From contig NZ_JBFABE010000004.1 of assembly GCF_040640155.1 (NCBI RefSeq), forward strand, positions 124,001 through 188,000: a DNA stretch of 64,000 bases, written 5' to 3'. Shown here piece by piece: positions 16,283 to 24,688 of the stretch (positions within the stretch are counted from its first letter, which is position 1; the number at the start of each line of letters is the position of its first letter). The stretch is from Streptosporangium sp040640155 (GTDB lineage Bacteria; Actinomycetota; Actinomycetes; Streptosporangiales; Streptosporangiaceae). The notes under the pieces were generated by a model. That model searched no databases, was not told where the DNA came from, and saw only the letters and a list, made by a program, of their open reading frames with translations. A program made the translations under genes and the position numbers.

Positions 16283-17815
16283 ATGAGAACGTACGCGGTG
16301 GCGATCGGCAGGGCACTGGCGCTGGGAGTGATGGCCCTGGCGGACGTGGTGCTGGTGACCCTGACACTGGCCGGGGTCGTGCTGGCGTTCGGCCTGGGCA
16401 TGGTCTTCCTGTTCCCGCCGGTGGCCCAGGCGATGAGGTGCCGCACGAACCAGGTCAGGAGCCTGAACGCCGAGTGGCTCGGGCTCGGCGTACCGACCCC
16501 GTACCTGCCGGCGCCGCTGCCGGTGCGGCCCCAGCCCGACGGCTGGTACCGGCACGACCGCCAGCTCTACAAGACCGGTCGCTGGCCCGACTGGCACAAC
16601 CGCTGGCAGTGGCTGGTCGGGGACCCGGCCACCTGGCGGGACGGTCTGTGGCTGTTCCTCAGCCCGCTGACCGCGGCCTTCCTGCTGCTCCCCCTCGTGC
16701 TGGCCGGATGCGCCGTGCTCGCCGCCGGCTCCCAGGACTCGCCCGCGTGGCCGGTGGCCCTGGGGTGCGCCGCCGTCGCGGCACTGGCCGCGACCCCCTA
16801 CCTGCTGCGCGGGTACGCCTGGTGGAACCTCCTGCTGCTCTCCCCCACGGCCGAGTCGGTGCTCACCGCGCAGATCCAGCGCCTCGACCAGGCCCGCCTG
16901 GCCACGGTCGACTCCCAGGCGTCCGAGCTGCGGCGGATCGAGCGCGACCTGCACGACGGCGCGCAGGCCCGGCTGGTGGCGATCGGCATGACGCTCGGCG
17001 CGGTCGAGGAGCTCATGGACAAGGACCCGGCGGCGGCCAGGGCGCTGCTGGGCAAGGTCAAGGAGGCCTCCTCCACCGCGCTCGTCGAGCTGCGCGACCT
17101 GGTCAGGGGCATCCACCCGCCGGTGCTGGCCGAGCGCGGCCTCGGTGACGCCGTCCGCGCCCTGGCGCTGGACAGCGCGCTCAAGGTCACGGTCACCGTG
17201 GACCTGGCCTCCCGCCCCGACTCGCCCGTGGAGTCGGCCGCCTACTTCTCGATCAGCGAGCTTCTCGCCAACGCGGCCCGGCACGGCGGCGCCGAACGGG
17301 TGTGGGTGGACATCAGCGGGCACGACCACGCGCTGCGCGTCGTCGTCACCGACGACGGCTCGGGAGGCGCCGACCCCTCCCGGGGGAGCGGCCTGCGCGG
17401 CATCGAACGCAGGCTCGCGGCCTTCGACGGGGTACTCGCGGTCAACAGCCCCCGGGGCGGCCCGACCACCGTCACCTTCGACCTGCCCAACGCGCTCGCC
17501 GAGAGGCATCGGGACCGCAAGGTGCCCCTGCCGCGCGGAAAGATGGTCATCGTCGGGCTCGGCTGGGGGCTCGGCTGGCTGCCGCTGTTCCCGCAGGGCA
17601 TGGTGGCGGGCGTCATGAAGCTCATCGACATCGAGCACCGTAGCTGGTTCCTCGCGCTCTACCTGCCCGGCCCGCTGCAGTGGCCGCTGATCGCCTTCAA
17701 CATCCTGCTGGGCCTGACCATGTACGCCGCGGCCATGCTCATCCCCCTGCAGCACGCCCGCCGCAACCGTCTGGCCGAGGTCGCGCCGACTCGCCTATGG
17801 TTGGGCCGGTGTTGA
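16283..17815 (+). CDS. sensor histidine kinase (NarL-system type) with membrane segments at both ends
   Basis: A 510-residue kinase. The N-terminal third has a putative sensor domain with four membrane segments. The HisKA_3 phosphoacceptor is in RRIERDLHDGAQARLVAIG (His about residue 224). The ATP-binding domain has the N-box SELLANAARHGG and the G-box DDGSGGADPSRGSGLRGI. Unusually, the ATPase domain is followed by about 95 residues with two or three more membrane segments (VIVGLGWGLGWLPLF; WPLIAFNILLGLTMYAAAML), so the catalytic core is tethered on both sides. The stop lies inside the start region of the response regulator, so the two are coupled. Confidence 0.9.
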   Translation: MRTYAVAIGRALALGVMALADVVLVTLTLAGVVLAFGLGMVFLFPPVAQAMRCRTNQVRSLNAEWLGLGVPTPYLPAPLPVRPQPDGWYRHDRQLYKTGRWPDWHNRWQWLVGDPATWRDGLWLFLSPLTAAFLLLPLVLAGCAVLAAGSQDSPAWPVALGCAAVAALAATPYLLRGYAWWNLLLLSPTAESVLTAQIQRLDQARLATVDSQASELRRIERDLHDGAQARLVAIGMTLGAVEELMDKDPAAARALLGKVKEASSTALVELRDLVRGIHPPVLAERGLGDAVRALALDSALKVTVTVDLASRPDSPVESAAYFSISELLANAARHGGAERVWVDISGHDHALRVVVTDDGSGGADPSRGSGLRGIERRLAAFDGVLAVNSPRGGPTTVTFDLPNALAERHRDRKVPLPRGKMVIVGLGWGLGWLPLFPQGMVAGVMKLIDIEHRSWFLALYLPGPLQWPLIAFNILLGLTMYAAAMLIPLQHARRNRLAEVAPTRLWLGRC

Positions 17816-18471
17816 GCCCCAGAGTCGTCATCGCCGAGGATCTGTACCTGCTGCGCGACGGCCTCGTCCACCTGCTCCAGGCGCACGGGTTCGAGGTGGT
17901 CGCCGCCGTCGAGTCGGGGCCCGAGCTGCTGCGGGCGCTGCTCGACCTGCGGCCCGACGTCGCCGTGGTCGACGTGCGCCTGCCGCCCACGTTCACCGAC
18001 GAGGGGCTCCAGGCGGCGCTGACGGCCCGCCGCGCCGTCCCGGGCCTGCCGGTGCTGGTGCTGTCCCAGCACGTCGAGCAGCTCTACGCGCGCGAGCTGC
18101 TGGCCGACGGCTCCGGCGCGATCGGCTACCTGCTCAAGGACCGGGTCTTCAAGGCCGAGCAGTTCGTCGACGCGGTCCGCCGGGTCGCCGCCGGGGGCAC
18201 CGCGATGGATCCCGAGGTGATCGCCAAGCTGCTGGCCAGCACCGCCCGCCACGAGCCGCTCGGCGCGCTGACGCCGCGCGAGCGCGAGGTGCTGGAGCTG
18301 ATGGCCGAGGGCCGCTCCAACGCGGCCATCTCCCAGCGGCTGTTCCTCAGCGAGAGCGCGGTCGGCAAGCACACGGCCGGGATCTTCGCCAAGCTCGACC
18401 TGGCCCCCTCCGACGACGACAACCGCAGGGTCCTGGCCGTCCTGACCTACCTCAACGCCGCCCGCGGCTGA
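17797..18471 (+). CDS. LuxR/NarL-family response regulator
   Basis: A 224-residue regulator. The receiver domain carries an acidic ED pair at VIAEDLYLLRDG and the phosphoacceptor Asp in DVAVVDVRLPP, with the conserved Lys in YLLKDR. The C-terminal LuxR helix-turn-helix reads LTPREREVLELMAEGRSNAAI. It should be phosphorylated by the kinase whose gene it overlaps, and may control the divergent ABC exporter. The ATG at 17797 overlaps the kinase end; a GTG at 17809 or a TTG at 17812, both closer to the first strand, are alternatives. Confidence 0.92.
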   Translation: MVGPVLSPRVVIAEDLYLLRDGLVHLLQAHGFEVVAAVESGPELLRALLDLRPDVAVVDVRLPPTFTDEGLQAALTARRAVPGLPVLVLSQHVEQLYARELLADGSGAIGYLLKDRVFKAEQFVDAVRRVAAGGTAMDPEVIAKLLASTARHEPLGALTPREREVLELMAEGRSNAAISQRLFLSESAVGKHTAGIFAKLDLAPSDDDNRRVLAVLTYLNAARG

Positions 18472-18650
18472 CCGTCCCGGGCCCGGCTCCGCGTCCCGCC
18501 CCCGCCCCCCGCCGCCCTGTGCCGCCGCCGCGTTGCCTTCGCGTCCCGGCCGGTCTCCCCGCCCCCTGACGTTTCGTCGGTGGTAGCGGATAACGTGCTG
18601 CATGTACGGCTTCCGTGTGGGATCGCCGTTCGGGACGGAGGGATGATCAG

Positions 18651-19751
18651 GTGAAGTTCCGGGTTAACCGTGATGTCCTGGCCGACGCGGTGGCCTGGGT
18701 GGCCAGGGCGCTGCCGAACCGGCCCGCCCTGCCCGTCCTGTCCGGCCTGCTCCTGGAGGCCGACGAGGACGACCTCGTGATCTCCGCCTTCGACTACGAC
18801 GTCTCCGCCCGCGTCTCGATCGAGGCGGTCGTGGCGGAGCCCGGCCGGGCGCTGATCCCGGGCCGGATCCTGGCCGAGATCACGCGCAGCCTGCCGGGGG
18901 AGGCGGTGGAGGTCGTCGCCGACGGCTCCGAGGCGGTCCTGACCTGCGGAAGCGCCGAGTTCGGCCTGCTGACCATGCCGGTCGAGGACTTCCCCGCCCT
19001 CCCGGAGATGCCGCCGAGGATCGGCGCGGTCGGCGGCGGGATCTTCGCCACCGCGGTCAATCAGGTGGCCCCCGCCGCCAGCCGGGACGAGACCCTTCCC
19101 ATGCTGACCGGCATCCGGGTCGACATCTCCGGCGAGGGCGTGACCATGGCCGCCACCGACCGTTACCGCATCGCGGCCAGGGAGTTCGACTGGCGGCCCG
19201 AGCGGCCGGACGGCACGGCCGCCGCCATGGTGCCCGCGCGGGTGCTCGTCGAGGTGGCCAGGTCGCTGCGCGGCGGCGAGGTGTCGATCGCGCTGGGCGA
19301 CGGCATCGCCGGTTTCGAGAGCGTCGGCCGCAGCACCACGGTGCGCCTGCTCGACGAGCAGTTCATCGACTACCGCGCGCGGCTGACCGACGACTGGTCG
19401 ATCCGGGCCGACGTGCGGACGGCCCCGTTCATCGACGCGATCAAGCGGGTCGCGCTGGTCGCCGAGCGCAACACCGCGATCCGGCTCTCCTTCGGCCAGG
19501 GACAGGTCCTGATCCAGGCGGGGGGCGGGGACATCGGCCGCGGCACCGAGGTCGTCGACGCCGAGCTCTCCGGCGACGACATCCAGATCGCCTTCCAGTC
19601 CCAGTTCCTGCTGGACGGGCTGAGCGGGGTCGAGACCGAGTTCGTCCGGCTGAACATGGAGTCACCGAGCCGGCCCGCGCTCGTCACCGAGGTCCCCGGT
19701 GACGCCGACCCGGCCTTCCGCTACCTCGTGATGTCGCTGCGCCTGCCCTGA
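18651..19751 (+). CDS. dnaN: DNA polymerase III beta subunit (sliding clamp) paralogue
   Basis: A 366-residue clamp with the three-domain DnaN layout. Clear signatures: MKFRVNRDVLADAVAWVARALP, RDETLPMLTGIRV, ATDRYRIAAREF, VALVAERNTAIRLSF and the C-terminal YLVMSLRLP that forms the partner-binding pocket. The clamp tethers polymerases to DNA. The normal actinobacterial dnaN lies next to dnaA; here there is no dnaA, gyrB or recF, so this is likely a second copy of unknown special role. GTG at 18651 with GGAGG 9 bases upstream is preferred to a GTG 36 bases earlier. Confidence 0.88.
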   Translation: MKFRVNRDVLADAVAWVARALPNRPALPVLSGLLLEADEDDLVISAFDYDVSARVSIEAVVAEPGRALIPGRILAEITRSLPGEAVEVVADGSEAVLTCGSAEFGLLTMPVEDFPALPEMPPRIGAVGGGIFATAVNQVAPAASRDETLPMLTGIRVDISGEGVTMAATDRYRIAAREFDWRPERPDGTAAAMVPARVLVEVARSLRGGEVSIALGDGIAGFESVGRSTTVRLLDEQFIDYRARLTDDWSIRADVRTAPFIDAIKRVALVAERNTAIRLSFGQGQVLIQAGGGDIGRGTEVVDAELSGDDIQIAFQSQFLLDGLSGVETEFVRLNMESPSRPALVTEVPGDADPAFRYLVMSLRLP

Positions 19752-19818
19752 GGTCGTTCTCCGCCGCCGGTCGTCTCCTCCCGGCAGGGGAGGGGGAGGC
19801 GCCCTGCCCTTCCGTCCG

Positions 19819-19939
19819 CGAACGCGTGACCGGCGGCGAATCCCTCCGGCGGTGAACACCTGACCGAGGCGAGTTTTCCGCGGTGAACGCGTGACCGATG
19901 GCGAACGTGTGGCCGGCGGCGAACCCCTCCGGCGGGTGA
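19819..19939. repeat. two imperfect direct repeats between dnaN and the GntR gene
   Basis: About 37 bp starting CGAACGCGTGACCGG at 19819 recurs, with a few changes, at 19902; a shorter copy TGAACGCGTGACCG lies at 19884. They fill the gap between two convergent genes. Confidence 0.7.
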
Positions 19940-20019
19940 CCGGCGGGGAAGACGCGACCGCCGCCGGGACGCGGGACCGGAAGGGCCCCGCACCGCGGCG
20001 GCGGAGGGGAGGTCGAGGG

Positions 20020-20721
20020 TCAGGCGGAGAGTTCCTGCTCCTCGGTCAGCGCGATCAGGATGTGCTCCATGCACGCGTGACCGGCGTGCTCGGCGGCGGC
20101 GGCGTCGCCGGCCGCGATGGCGCGGGCGATCGCGTCGTGCGGGATGTAGGTGGTGTTCAGGGTGCTGCTCAGCGAGGTGCCCGCGGCGGTGATGCTGGCG
20201 CGCAGCGCCGCGGAGAAGTCCTCGTACAGCTCGATCAGCACCAGGTTGTGCGTGGCGCGGACGACCGCGATGTGGAAGGCCAGGTCGGCCTCGACGAACG
20301 CGTTCGGCTCGCCACGCTCCCAGGCCCTGTCCCGCTCGGCCAGCGCCGCCTCGATCAGCAGGATGTCGGCCTCGGTGCGCCGGGTGGCCGCCAGCCTCGC
20401 GGCCTCCACCTCCAGGGCGCGCCGCACCTCCAGGATCTCCAGTTGCTCGGCCGTGCGCAGGCGCCGCAGCATGGCCCCCGACAGCTCGCTGGTGGCCCGG
20501 ACGTAGGTGCCGTCACCCTGACGGCACTCCAGCAGCCCGGCGTGGGTCAGCGCCCGCACCGCCTCGCGGACGGTGTTGCGGCCGACCCCGAGCTGCTCGG
20601 CGAGGACGGTCTCGGTGGGAATCTTCGCGTTCATCGGCCAGGAATCAGAAGTGATCTGCTCCTTGAGTTGGTCGATCACTTGGTCGACGAGGGATGCTCG
20701 CTGCGCAGTACGCAGACTCAC
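20020..20721 (-). CDS. GntR-family (FadR/VanR subfamily) transcriptional regulator
   Basis: A 233-residue repressor. The N-terminal winged helix has the GntR signature IPTETVLAEQLGVGRNTVREAVRAL (residues about 34-58, split here by residues NAK before it). The all-helical FCD domain fills residues about 85-225, with Asp and His residues of the metal/ligand site in ADLAFHIAVVRATHN. Members sense small acids or sugar acids. GTG start at 20721 with AGGAGG 6 bases before it. No catabolic gene is adjacent, so the regulon is unclear; an imperfect GGT-AG-ACC element near 20768 may be its own operator. Confidence 0.9.
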   Translation of the reverse strand: MSLRTAQRASLVDQVIDQLKEQITSDSWPMNAKIPTETVLAEQLGVGRNTVREAVRALTHAGLLECRQGDGTYVRATSELSGAMLRRLRTAEQLEILEVRRALEVEAARLAATRRTEADILLIEAALAERDRAWERGEPNAFVEADLAFHIAVVRATHNLVLIELYEDFSAALRASITAAGTSLSSTLNTTYIPHDAIARAIAAGDAAAAEHAGHACMEHILIALTEEQELSA

Positions 20722-20829
20722 CGTCCGCCTCCTCCTGGGAAACCGGTCATCCTACGAATCAATGACTGGTAGACCCTAGTTATTCCGGAGGCACGAGAAC
20801 AAATCTGGAACCGCGCGAACGAGACCGGC

Positions 20830-22176
20830 TTACCGGACCAGAGCCCGATCGACCGTCACGCCCACCATCGCCTCGCGCACTCCGGCTGCCTCGAGAGCCC
20901 TACGATACGCGGCGGTGCGCTGCTCGTCCGCACCGACCTCGCCGTACAGGTCACCGAGGACACGCCAGACCCGCGCCGCCTCCCGATCGGGGCTGGAGAG
21001 CTCGTAGGGGAGATCTCCCAGGGCCCGCCGGGCGGCGTCCAGGGCACCCGCCACGTCCCCCCGGCCGTGGTCGGCCGCGATCCGGGCGAGCACCAGGTGC
21101 GCGGTCGCCGCGACGGCGCCGCCCCGGCCGTCCAGCATGCCGAGGGCGGTCCCGGCCAGCGAGGCCGCGCCCGCCGCGTCGCCCGACTCCAGCTGTATCC
21201 GGGCGAGGACGATGAGGCTCGTGACGTGCTCCCTGGCACGCTCCGGGAAGGCCGAGAAGACCTCGCCCGCACAGGTCGCGAGCCGGCCGGCCTCGTCGAG
21301 CGGCCCGCCCGCGAGGGCGGTCTGGCGTGCCCAGTGCGTCGCGACGAGGGCGAGCTGGGACGCCATCCGTGCCGGGCGTCCGGTCGCGATCGCGTCGTCG
21401 GCCAGGCGTACGGCCAGGGCCGAGTCGTCCCCGTCGGCGGCGGCGACACTCGCCTGCCAGAGGGCGTGGATCTCCGCGGAGCGGTTGACCGCCCTCCGGA
21501 CGCCGTTGACCGCGAGGACGTGCCGGACGTAGGCCATGCTCGCCTCGTCGGCGGTCGGCGCCTCCACCAGGCAGGCGGCCAGCTCGACGGCCAGCTCCCC
21601 GTACGCCAGGGGCAGGCTCTCGACCTCGGCGAGCGCGTGGACGGCCAGGTCCCGGGCGCGCAGCATGTCCCCGGCGTTCTGGTAGCAGCGGCTCAGCGCC
21701 ACCGCCAGCGGCAGGTCGGCCAGGCGTTCCGGGTGGGCGACGGCCTCCCGGCGGAGCCATTCGAACGCCTCCACCGCCGGACCGAGCCGCCCCTGGAGCT
21801 CCAGTGCGCGGGCCCGGCCGAACCGCGCGTGCGCGGCCAGCATGGCGTTCTCCTCGCCGGCGACCTTGATGATCTCGCCGAACCGGTCCGCCGCGACACC
21901 CGGGTCGCCGTGCAGGAGTTCCAGTTCCGCGTGCCGCAGGCCCAGCTCGGTGTCGATGCGCTGACGCGGTTCGATCCCGTGCAGCAAGAACTCGGTGGTG
22001 CATCCCAGGCGTTCGGCCAGCAGGCGCGCGACCACAGGGGTCGGAGTTCGCTTGCCCGACTCGATGAGGGAGACATAACTGTCGGAAAGGTCGGGCCCGG
22101 CGAGCTGAGCCTGGGACATGCGTCTGCTCAGTCTCAGGCCGCGGACGCGGTCACCTATGGTTCCCTGACTCGGCAT
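20830..22176 (-). CDS. XRE-family regulator with TPR domain
   Basis: A 448-residue protein. Residues about 8-65 form a helix-turn-helix: RLSRRMSQAQLAG, then DSYVSLIESGKRTP. The remainder is a string of helical, Ala/Arg/Leu-rich TPR-like repeats up to the end. The architecture resembles peptide-responsive regulators of the RRNPP kind and many Streptomyces developmental regulators. The ligand is unknown; no peptide gene could be identified next to it. Two 18-bp direct repeats lie 114 bp upstream and may be its operator. The ATG at 22176 begins MPSQGTIGDRVRGLR. Confidence 0.9.
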   Translation of the reverse strand: MPSQGTIGDRVRGLRLSRRMSQAQLAGPDLSDSYVSLIESGKRTPTPVVARLLAERLGCTTEFLLHGIEPRQRIDTELGLRHAELELLHGDPGVAADRFGEIIKVAGEENAMLAAHARFGRARALELQGRLGPAVEAFEWLRREAVAHPERLADLPLAVALSRCYQNAGDMLRARDLAVHALAEVESLPLAYGELAVELAACLVEAPTADEASMAYVRHVLAVNGVRRAVNRSAEIHALWQASVAAADGDDSALAVRLADDAIATGRPARMASQLALVATHWARQTALAGGPLDEAGRLATCAGEVFSAFPERAREHVTSLIVLARIQLESGDAAGAASLAGTALGMLDGRGGAVAATAHLVLARIAADHGRGDVAGALDAARRALGDLPYELSSPDREAARVWRVLGDLYGEVGADEQRTAAYRRALEAAGVREAMVGVTVDRALVR

Positions 22177-22289
22177 CTGATCTCTCAGGGCGGGGGATGG
22201 TCAATGTTCTGGCCATGATGGCATGAAGCGACCGAATCAGGTAACCCCACCTGAAAAATCCTCACCAGAAAGTGTCAGCGATCTCCAGT

Positions 22290-22325
22290 ATTACTGTCAT
22301 CGCGGACATTACTGCCATCAAGGAC
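22290..22325. repeat. two tandem 18-bp direct repeats upstream of the XRE gene
   Basis: ATTACTGTCATCGCGGAC at 22290 is followed at once by ATTACTGCCATCAAGGAC. Fifteen of 18 bases agree. The AT-rich content is unlike the surroundings. The pair lies between the XRE gene start and the PH-domain gene stop. Confidence 0.75.
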
Positions 22326-22333
22326 ATAAGCCC

Positions 22334-22864
22334 TTAATCATCCGAGTCATTCCCTCCCGGGAAGAGCATCTGGCAGACCTCCAGGTAGAGCGTCTCCGGG
22401 TAGGGGATGTAATTGACCCTCGACAGCGCCTGGTCCTGACCGGCCGACTCCAGAACGAACTCTCCATAACCGAGCATTCGACCGAGGACCGAGCGCTGGA
22501 AACTCATGTCGGTGACCTTGGCGAGCGGCATCATGTCGACCTTGCGAGTGATCAGGCCGGTGGTGAGCAGCATTCGCTTGGAGGTGACGACGAAGTAGTC
22601 GACCGACCACTCGGCGACCTTCCACACGAAGCGGATCAGCAGCAGAAGCCAGGCCCACCAGACGACGACGAGCGCGCCTCCGCCGCCCGAGTCGCCGAAC
22701 CACTTGCTCAGCAGCCCGGCGAGGATCAGGCCGCCGAAGACCTCGGCGACGGCACGGAGCAGTACGGCCGGGTGACGCCGCACCATGATGACCTGGTGTT
22801 CGTGGGGGAGCAGGTAGCGGTTGACCGACGAGGGAGCGGAGTCCCCGTGGGTCACGAGCCTCAT
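22334..22864 (-). CDS. PH-domain (bPH2/YdbS-like) membrane protein
   Basis: A 176-residue protein. Two hydrophobic segments lie at about residues 35-53 and 62-82. A bacterial PH-like domain follows: SVDYFVVTSKRMLLTTGLITRKVDMMPLAKVTDMSFQ, then LGRMLGYGEFVLESAGQDQALSRVNYIP. The family occurs in membrane-stress and lipid-linked contexts, but its ligand is unknown. The start codon overlaps the stop of a 52-codon gene upstream (ATGA), so the two are translated together. This partner is the best clue to function. Confidence 0.9.
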   Translation of the reverse strand: MRLVTHGDSAPSSVNRYLLPHEHQVIMVRRHPAVLLRAVAEVFGGLILAGLLSKWFGDSGGGGALVVVWWAWLLLLIRFVWKVAEWSVDYFVVTSKRMLLTTGLITRKVDMMPLAKVTDMSFQRSVLGRMLGYGEFVLESAGQDQALSRVNYIPYPETLYLEVCQMLFPGGNDSDD

Positions 22865-23019
22865 GAGAGATGTGAGACGAACTGGGCCAATGAATCGGCC
22901 GCCGTGTAAACCGTGTCCATGGCGCCCCTCACGGCGTTGGCTGCGTCATCTGGTCGCGTGAACAGGAAAAATGCCACGAAACCGACAGCGCTATACGATA
23001 GGACCTTCTTGACCTGCAC
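22861..23019 (-). CDS. 52-residue single-pass membrane microprotein coupled to the PH-domain gene
   Basis: A GTG at 23019 with AGGAGG five bases upstream opens a frame of 52 codons: MQVKKVLSYSAVGFVAFFLF is a short basic start followed by one membrane helix, then TRPDDAANAVRGAMDT and an amphipathic, uncharged end (AADSLAQFVSHLS). The stop overlaps the PH-domain ATG as ATGA. The strong ribosome site, hydrophobic pattern and coupling all argue for a real gene, although it is short. No family is recognised with certainty; it may anchor, sense or modulate the PH protein. Confidence 0.8.
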   Translation of the reverse strand: MQVKKVLSYSAVGFVAFFLFTRPDDAANAVRGAMDTVYTAADSLAQFVSHLS

Positions 23020-23264
23020 TTTGGCCTCCTACTACCACTCACCCACTGCACCCGTCGTATACATTACCCAGGGCCATGCCGCGGTAAAGCGCATCGGCCC
23101 ATCCGGTCTCAGACCGGCCGCGACGATCCCCTGACCGGCCCCTGGGGGACCCGCCCGGACCCTCGCCCTCGTACCGCGCGTCCGTCCCGGTCTCCCGTGA
23201 CCTCCGCGCCCGCGATCCTCGTCACCCGCGCCCCGTTCCCGCCCTCACGTGCCGTCACCCGCCG

Positions 23265-23495
23265 TCACCCGCGCTCGCTCGCGACCAGCGCGAGGACCTC
23301 GAGGTGCTTGCGGGCGATCCGCTCGACCAGCGCCGGATGGGCGTGACCGACCACCTCCAGCGCCCCGTAGTGAGCCGCCTCTATGCAGCGGGTCACCGTG
23401 GAGGCCGGATGGATCTTCGAGAACTCGTCCCTGAGCGCGGCGCTGAAGTCCGCGTACGGGTCCGGCTCGGTGGCCGGGATGATTCGCTCGCTCAT
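23265..23495 (-). CDS. small three-helix-bundle protein
   Basis: A 76-residue helical protein beginning MSERIIPATEPDPYADFSAAL. It resembles the actinobacterial 'three-helix bundle dimerization domain' family, with an FSKIHPASTVTRCIEAAHYGA core. A GGGAGA ribosome site lies just before the ATG at 23495. Members are found fused to or beside arsenate reductase/phosphatase-like genes in other bacteria; here it is alone. Function unknown. Confidence 0.75.
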   Translation of the reverse strand: MSERIIPATEPDPYADFSAALRDEFSKIHPASTVTRCIEAAHYGALEVVGHAHPALVERIARKHLEVLALVASERG

Positions 23496-23871
23496 GGTTC
23501 TCCCTGGTGTGCGCCCGCGGCCTCGGCGGACCGGGGACACAGAAGAGATGTCTTCGCCACGCTTCGTACCCGACCATTGACCTTGTGTAACCATCGAGCG
23601 GTAGAGGAACCGTCCATCAGGGGAAAGGAACGGTTCCGGAAACGTCAACACGCCGTGGCGCGGGCGGGCGCGCGCCGCCGGATCGGCGCGGTGAGGCCTC
23701 TCCCCGATCACGAGGTCGGCGTCGGTCCGGGAGCCGGCGCGCGCCGGTCCGCGCGGGCTCGGGCACGCAAGGGCGCGCCGGTCCGTGCCGGGGAGGCGGC
23801 GGGGGTGCTTCGGTCCGCGCCGGGTCGTCAGGACCCGGGAAGGGGAGGACGCGGGGACGCGGGAGGGCGGG
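23496..23871. other. 376-bp gap upstream of the three-helix gene
   Basis: Carries the promoter of the three-helix gene and the region after the upp stop. It has many GCGCGCCGG-type GC-rich words and no gene that could be supported. Confidence 0.5.
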
Positions 23872-24510
23872 TCAGACCACGCCGTAGAGGCGGTCCCCGG
23901 CGTCGCCCAGCCCGGGGACGATGTAGCCGTGCTCGTTGAGCCGCTCGTCCAGGGCCGCGGTCACCAGGCGGACCGGCCTGCCGGCGTCGGCGAGGGCCTC
24001 GTCGAGGTGGGCGATGCCCTCGGGGGCGGCCAGCAGGCAGAGCGCGGTCACGTCGTCGGCGCCCCGGTCGAAGAGGAACCGGATCGCGGCGGCCAGGGTG
24101 CCGCCGGTGGCCAGCATCGGGTCCAGCACGTACACCTGGCGTCCGGAGAGGTCCTCGGGCAGCCGGGTGGCGTAGGTCTGCGCCTGGAGCGTGGACTCGT
24201 CGCGGATCATCCCGAGGAAGCCGACCTCCGCCGTGGGCAGCAGGCGGGTCATGCCCTCCAGCATCCCCAGCCCCGCCCGCAGGATCGGGACCACCAGGGG
24301 ATAGGGCTGCGCCAGCCGCACTCCCGTGGCCGGGGCCACCGGGGTCTGAACGGTCAGCTCGGTGACGCGGACCTGCCGGGTCGCCTCGTAGGCCAGCAGG
24401 GTGACCAGTTCGTCGGCCAGGCGCCGGAACGTGGGGGAGTCCGTGGTGACGTCTCGCAGCGCGGTCAGCTTGTGGGCCACCAGGGGATGGTCGACGACCA
24501 GGGTTTCCAT
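23872..24510 (-). CDS. upp: uracil phosphoribosyltransferase
   Basis: A 212-residue pyrimidine salvage enzyme that makes UMP from uracil and PRPP. The PRPP site VYVLDPMLATGGTLAAAI, the uracil-binding region GYIVPGLGDAGDRLYG at the C-terminus, and PILRAGLGMLEGM are all diagnostic. ATG at 24510 gives the standard family length; upstream codons are not conserved. It is divergent from the tRNA-deaminase-associated genes, sharing a short AT-richer promoter region near 24600. Confidence 0.97.
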   Translation of the reverse strand: METLVVDHPLVAHKLTALRDVTTDSPTFRRLADELVTLLAYEATRQVRVTELTVQTPVAPATGVRLAQPYPLVVPILRAGLGMLEGMTRLLPTAEVGFLGMIRDESTLQAQTYATRLPEDLSGRQVYVLDPMLATGGTLAAAIRFLFDRGADDVTALCLLAAPEGIAHLDEALADAGRPVRLVTAALDERLNEHGYIVPGLGDAGDRLYGVV

Positions 24511-24688
24511 GGTGGCCAAAGGTATCCTGGCCCGCCGGCCCGCGATGAGCCGGGTACCCCGGCCGGGCACCCGATCGACATCACCCGCTCACTCGGATTT
24601 GATCACAATTTGGTCGGAGAGGCACACGTCGGCGTCCCGCTTCTGAAAGCATTGACCTCCGTAGAGAAAGCATTCGGTGGGGATGGCC

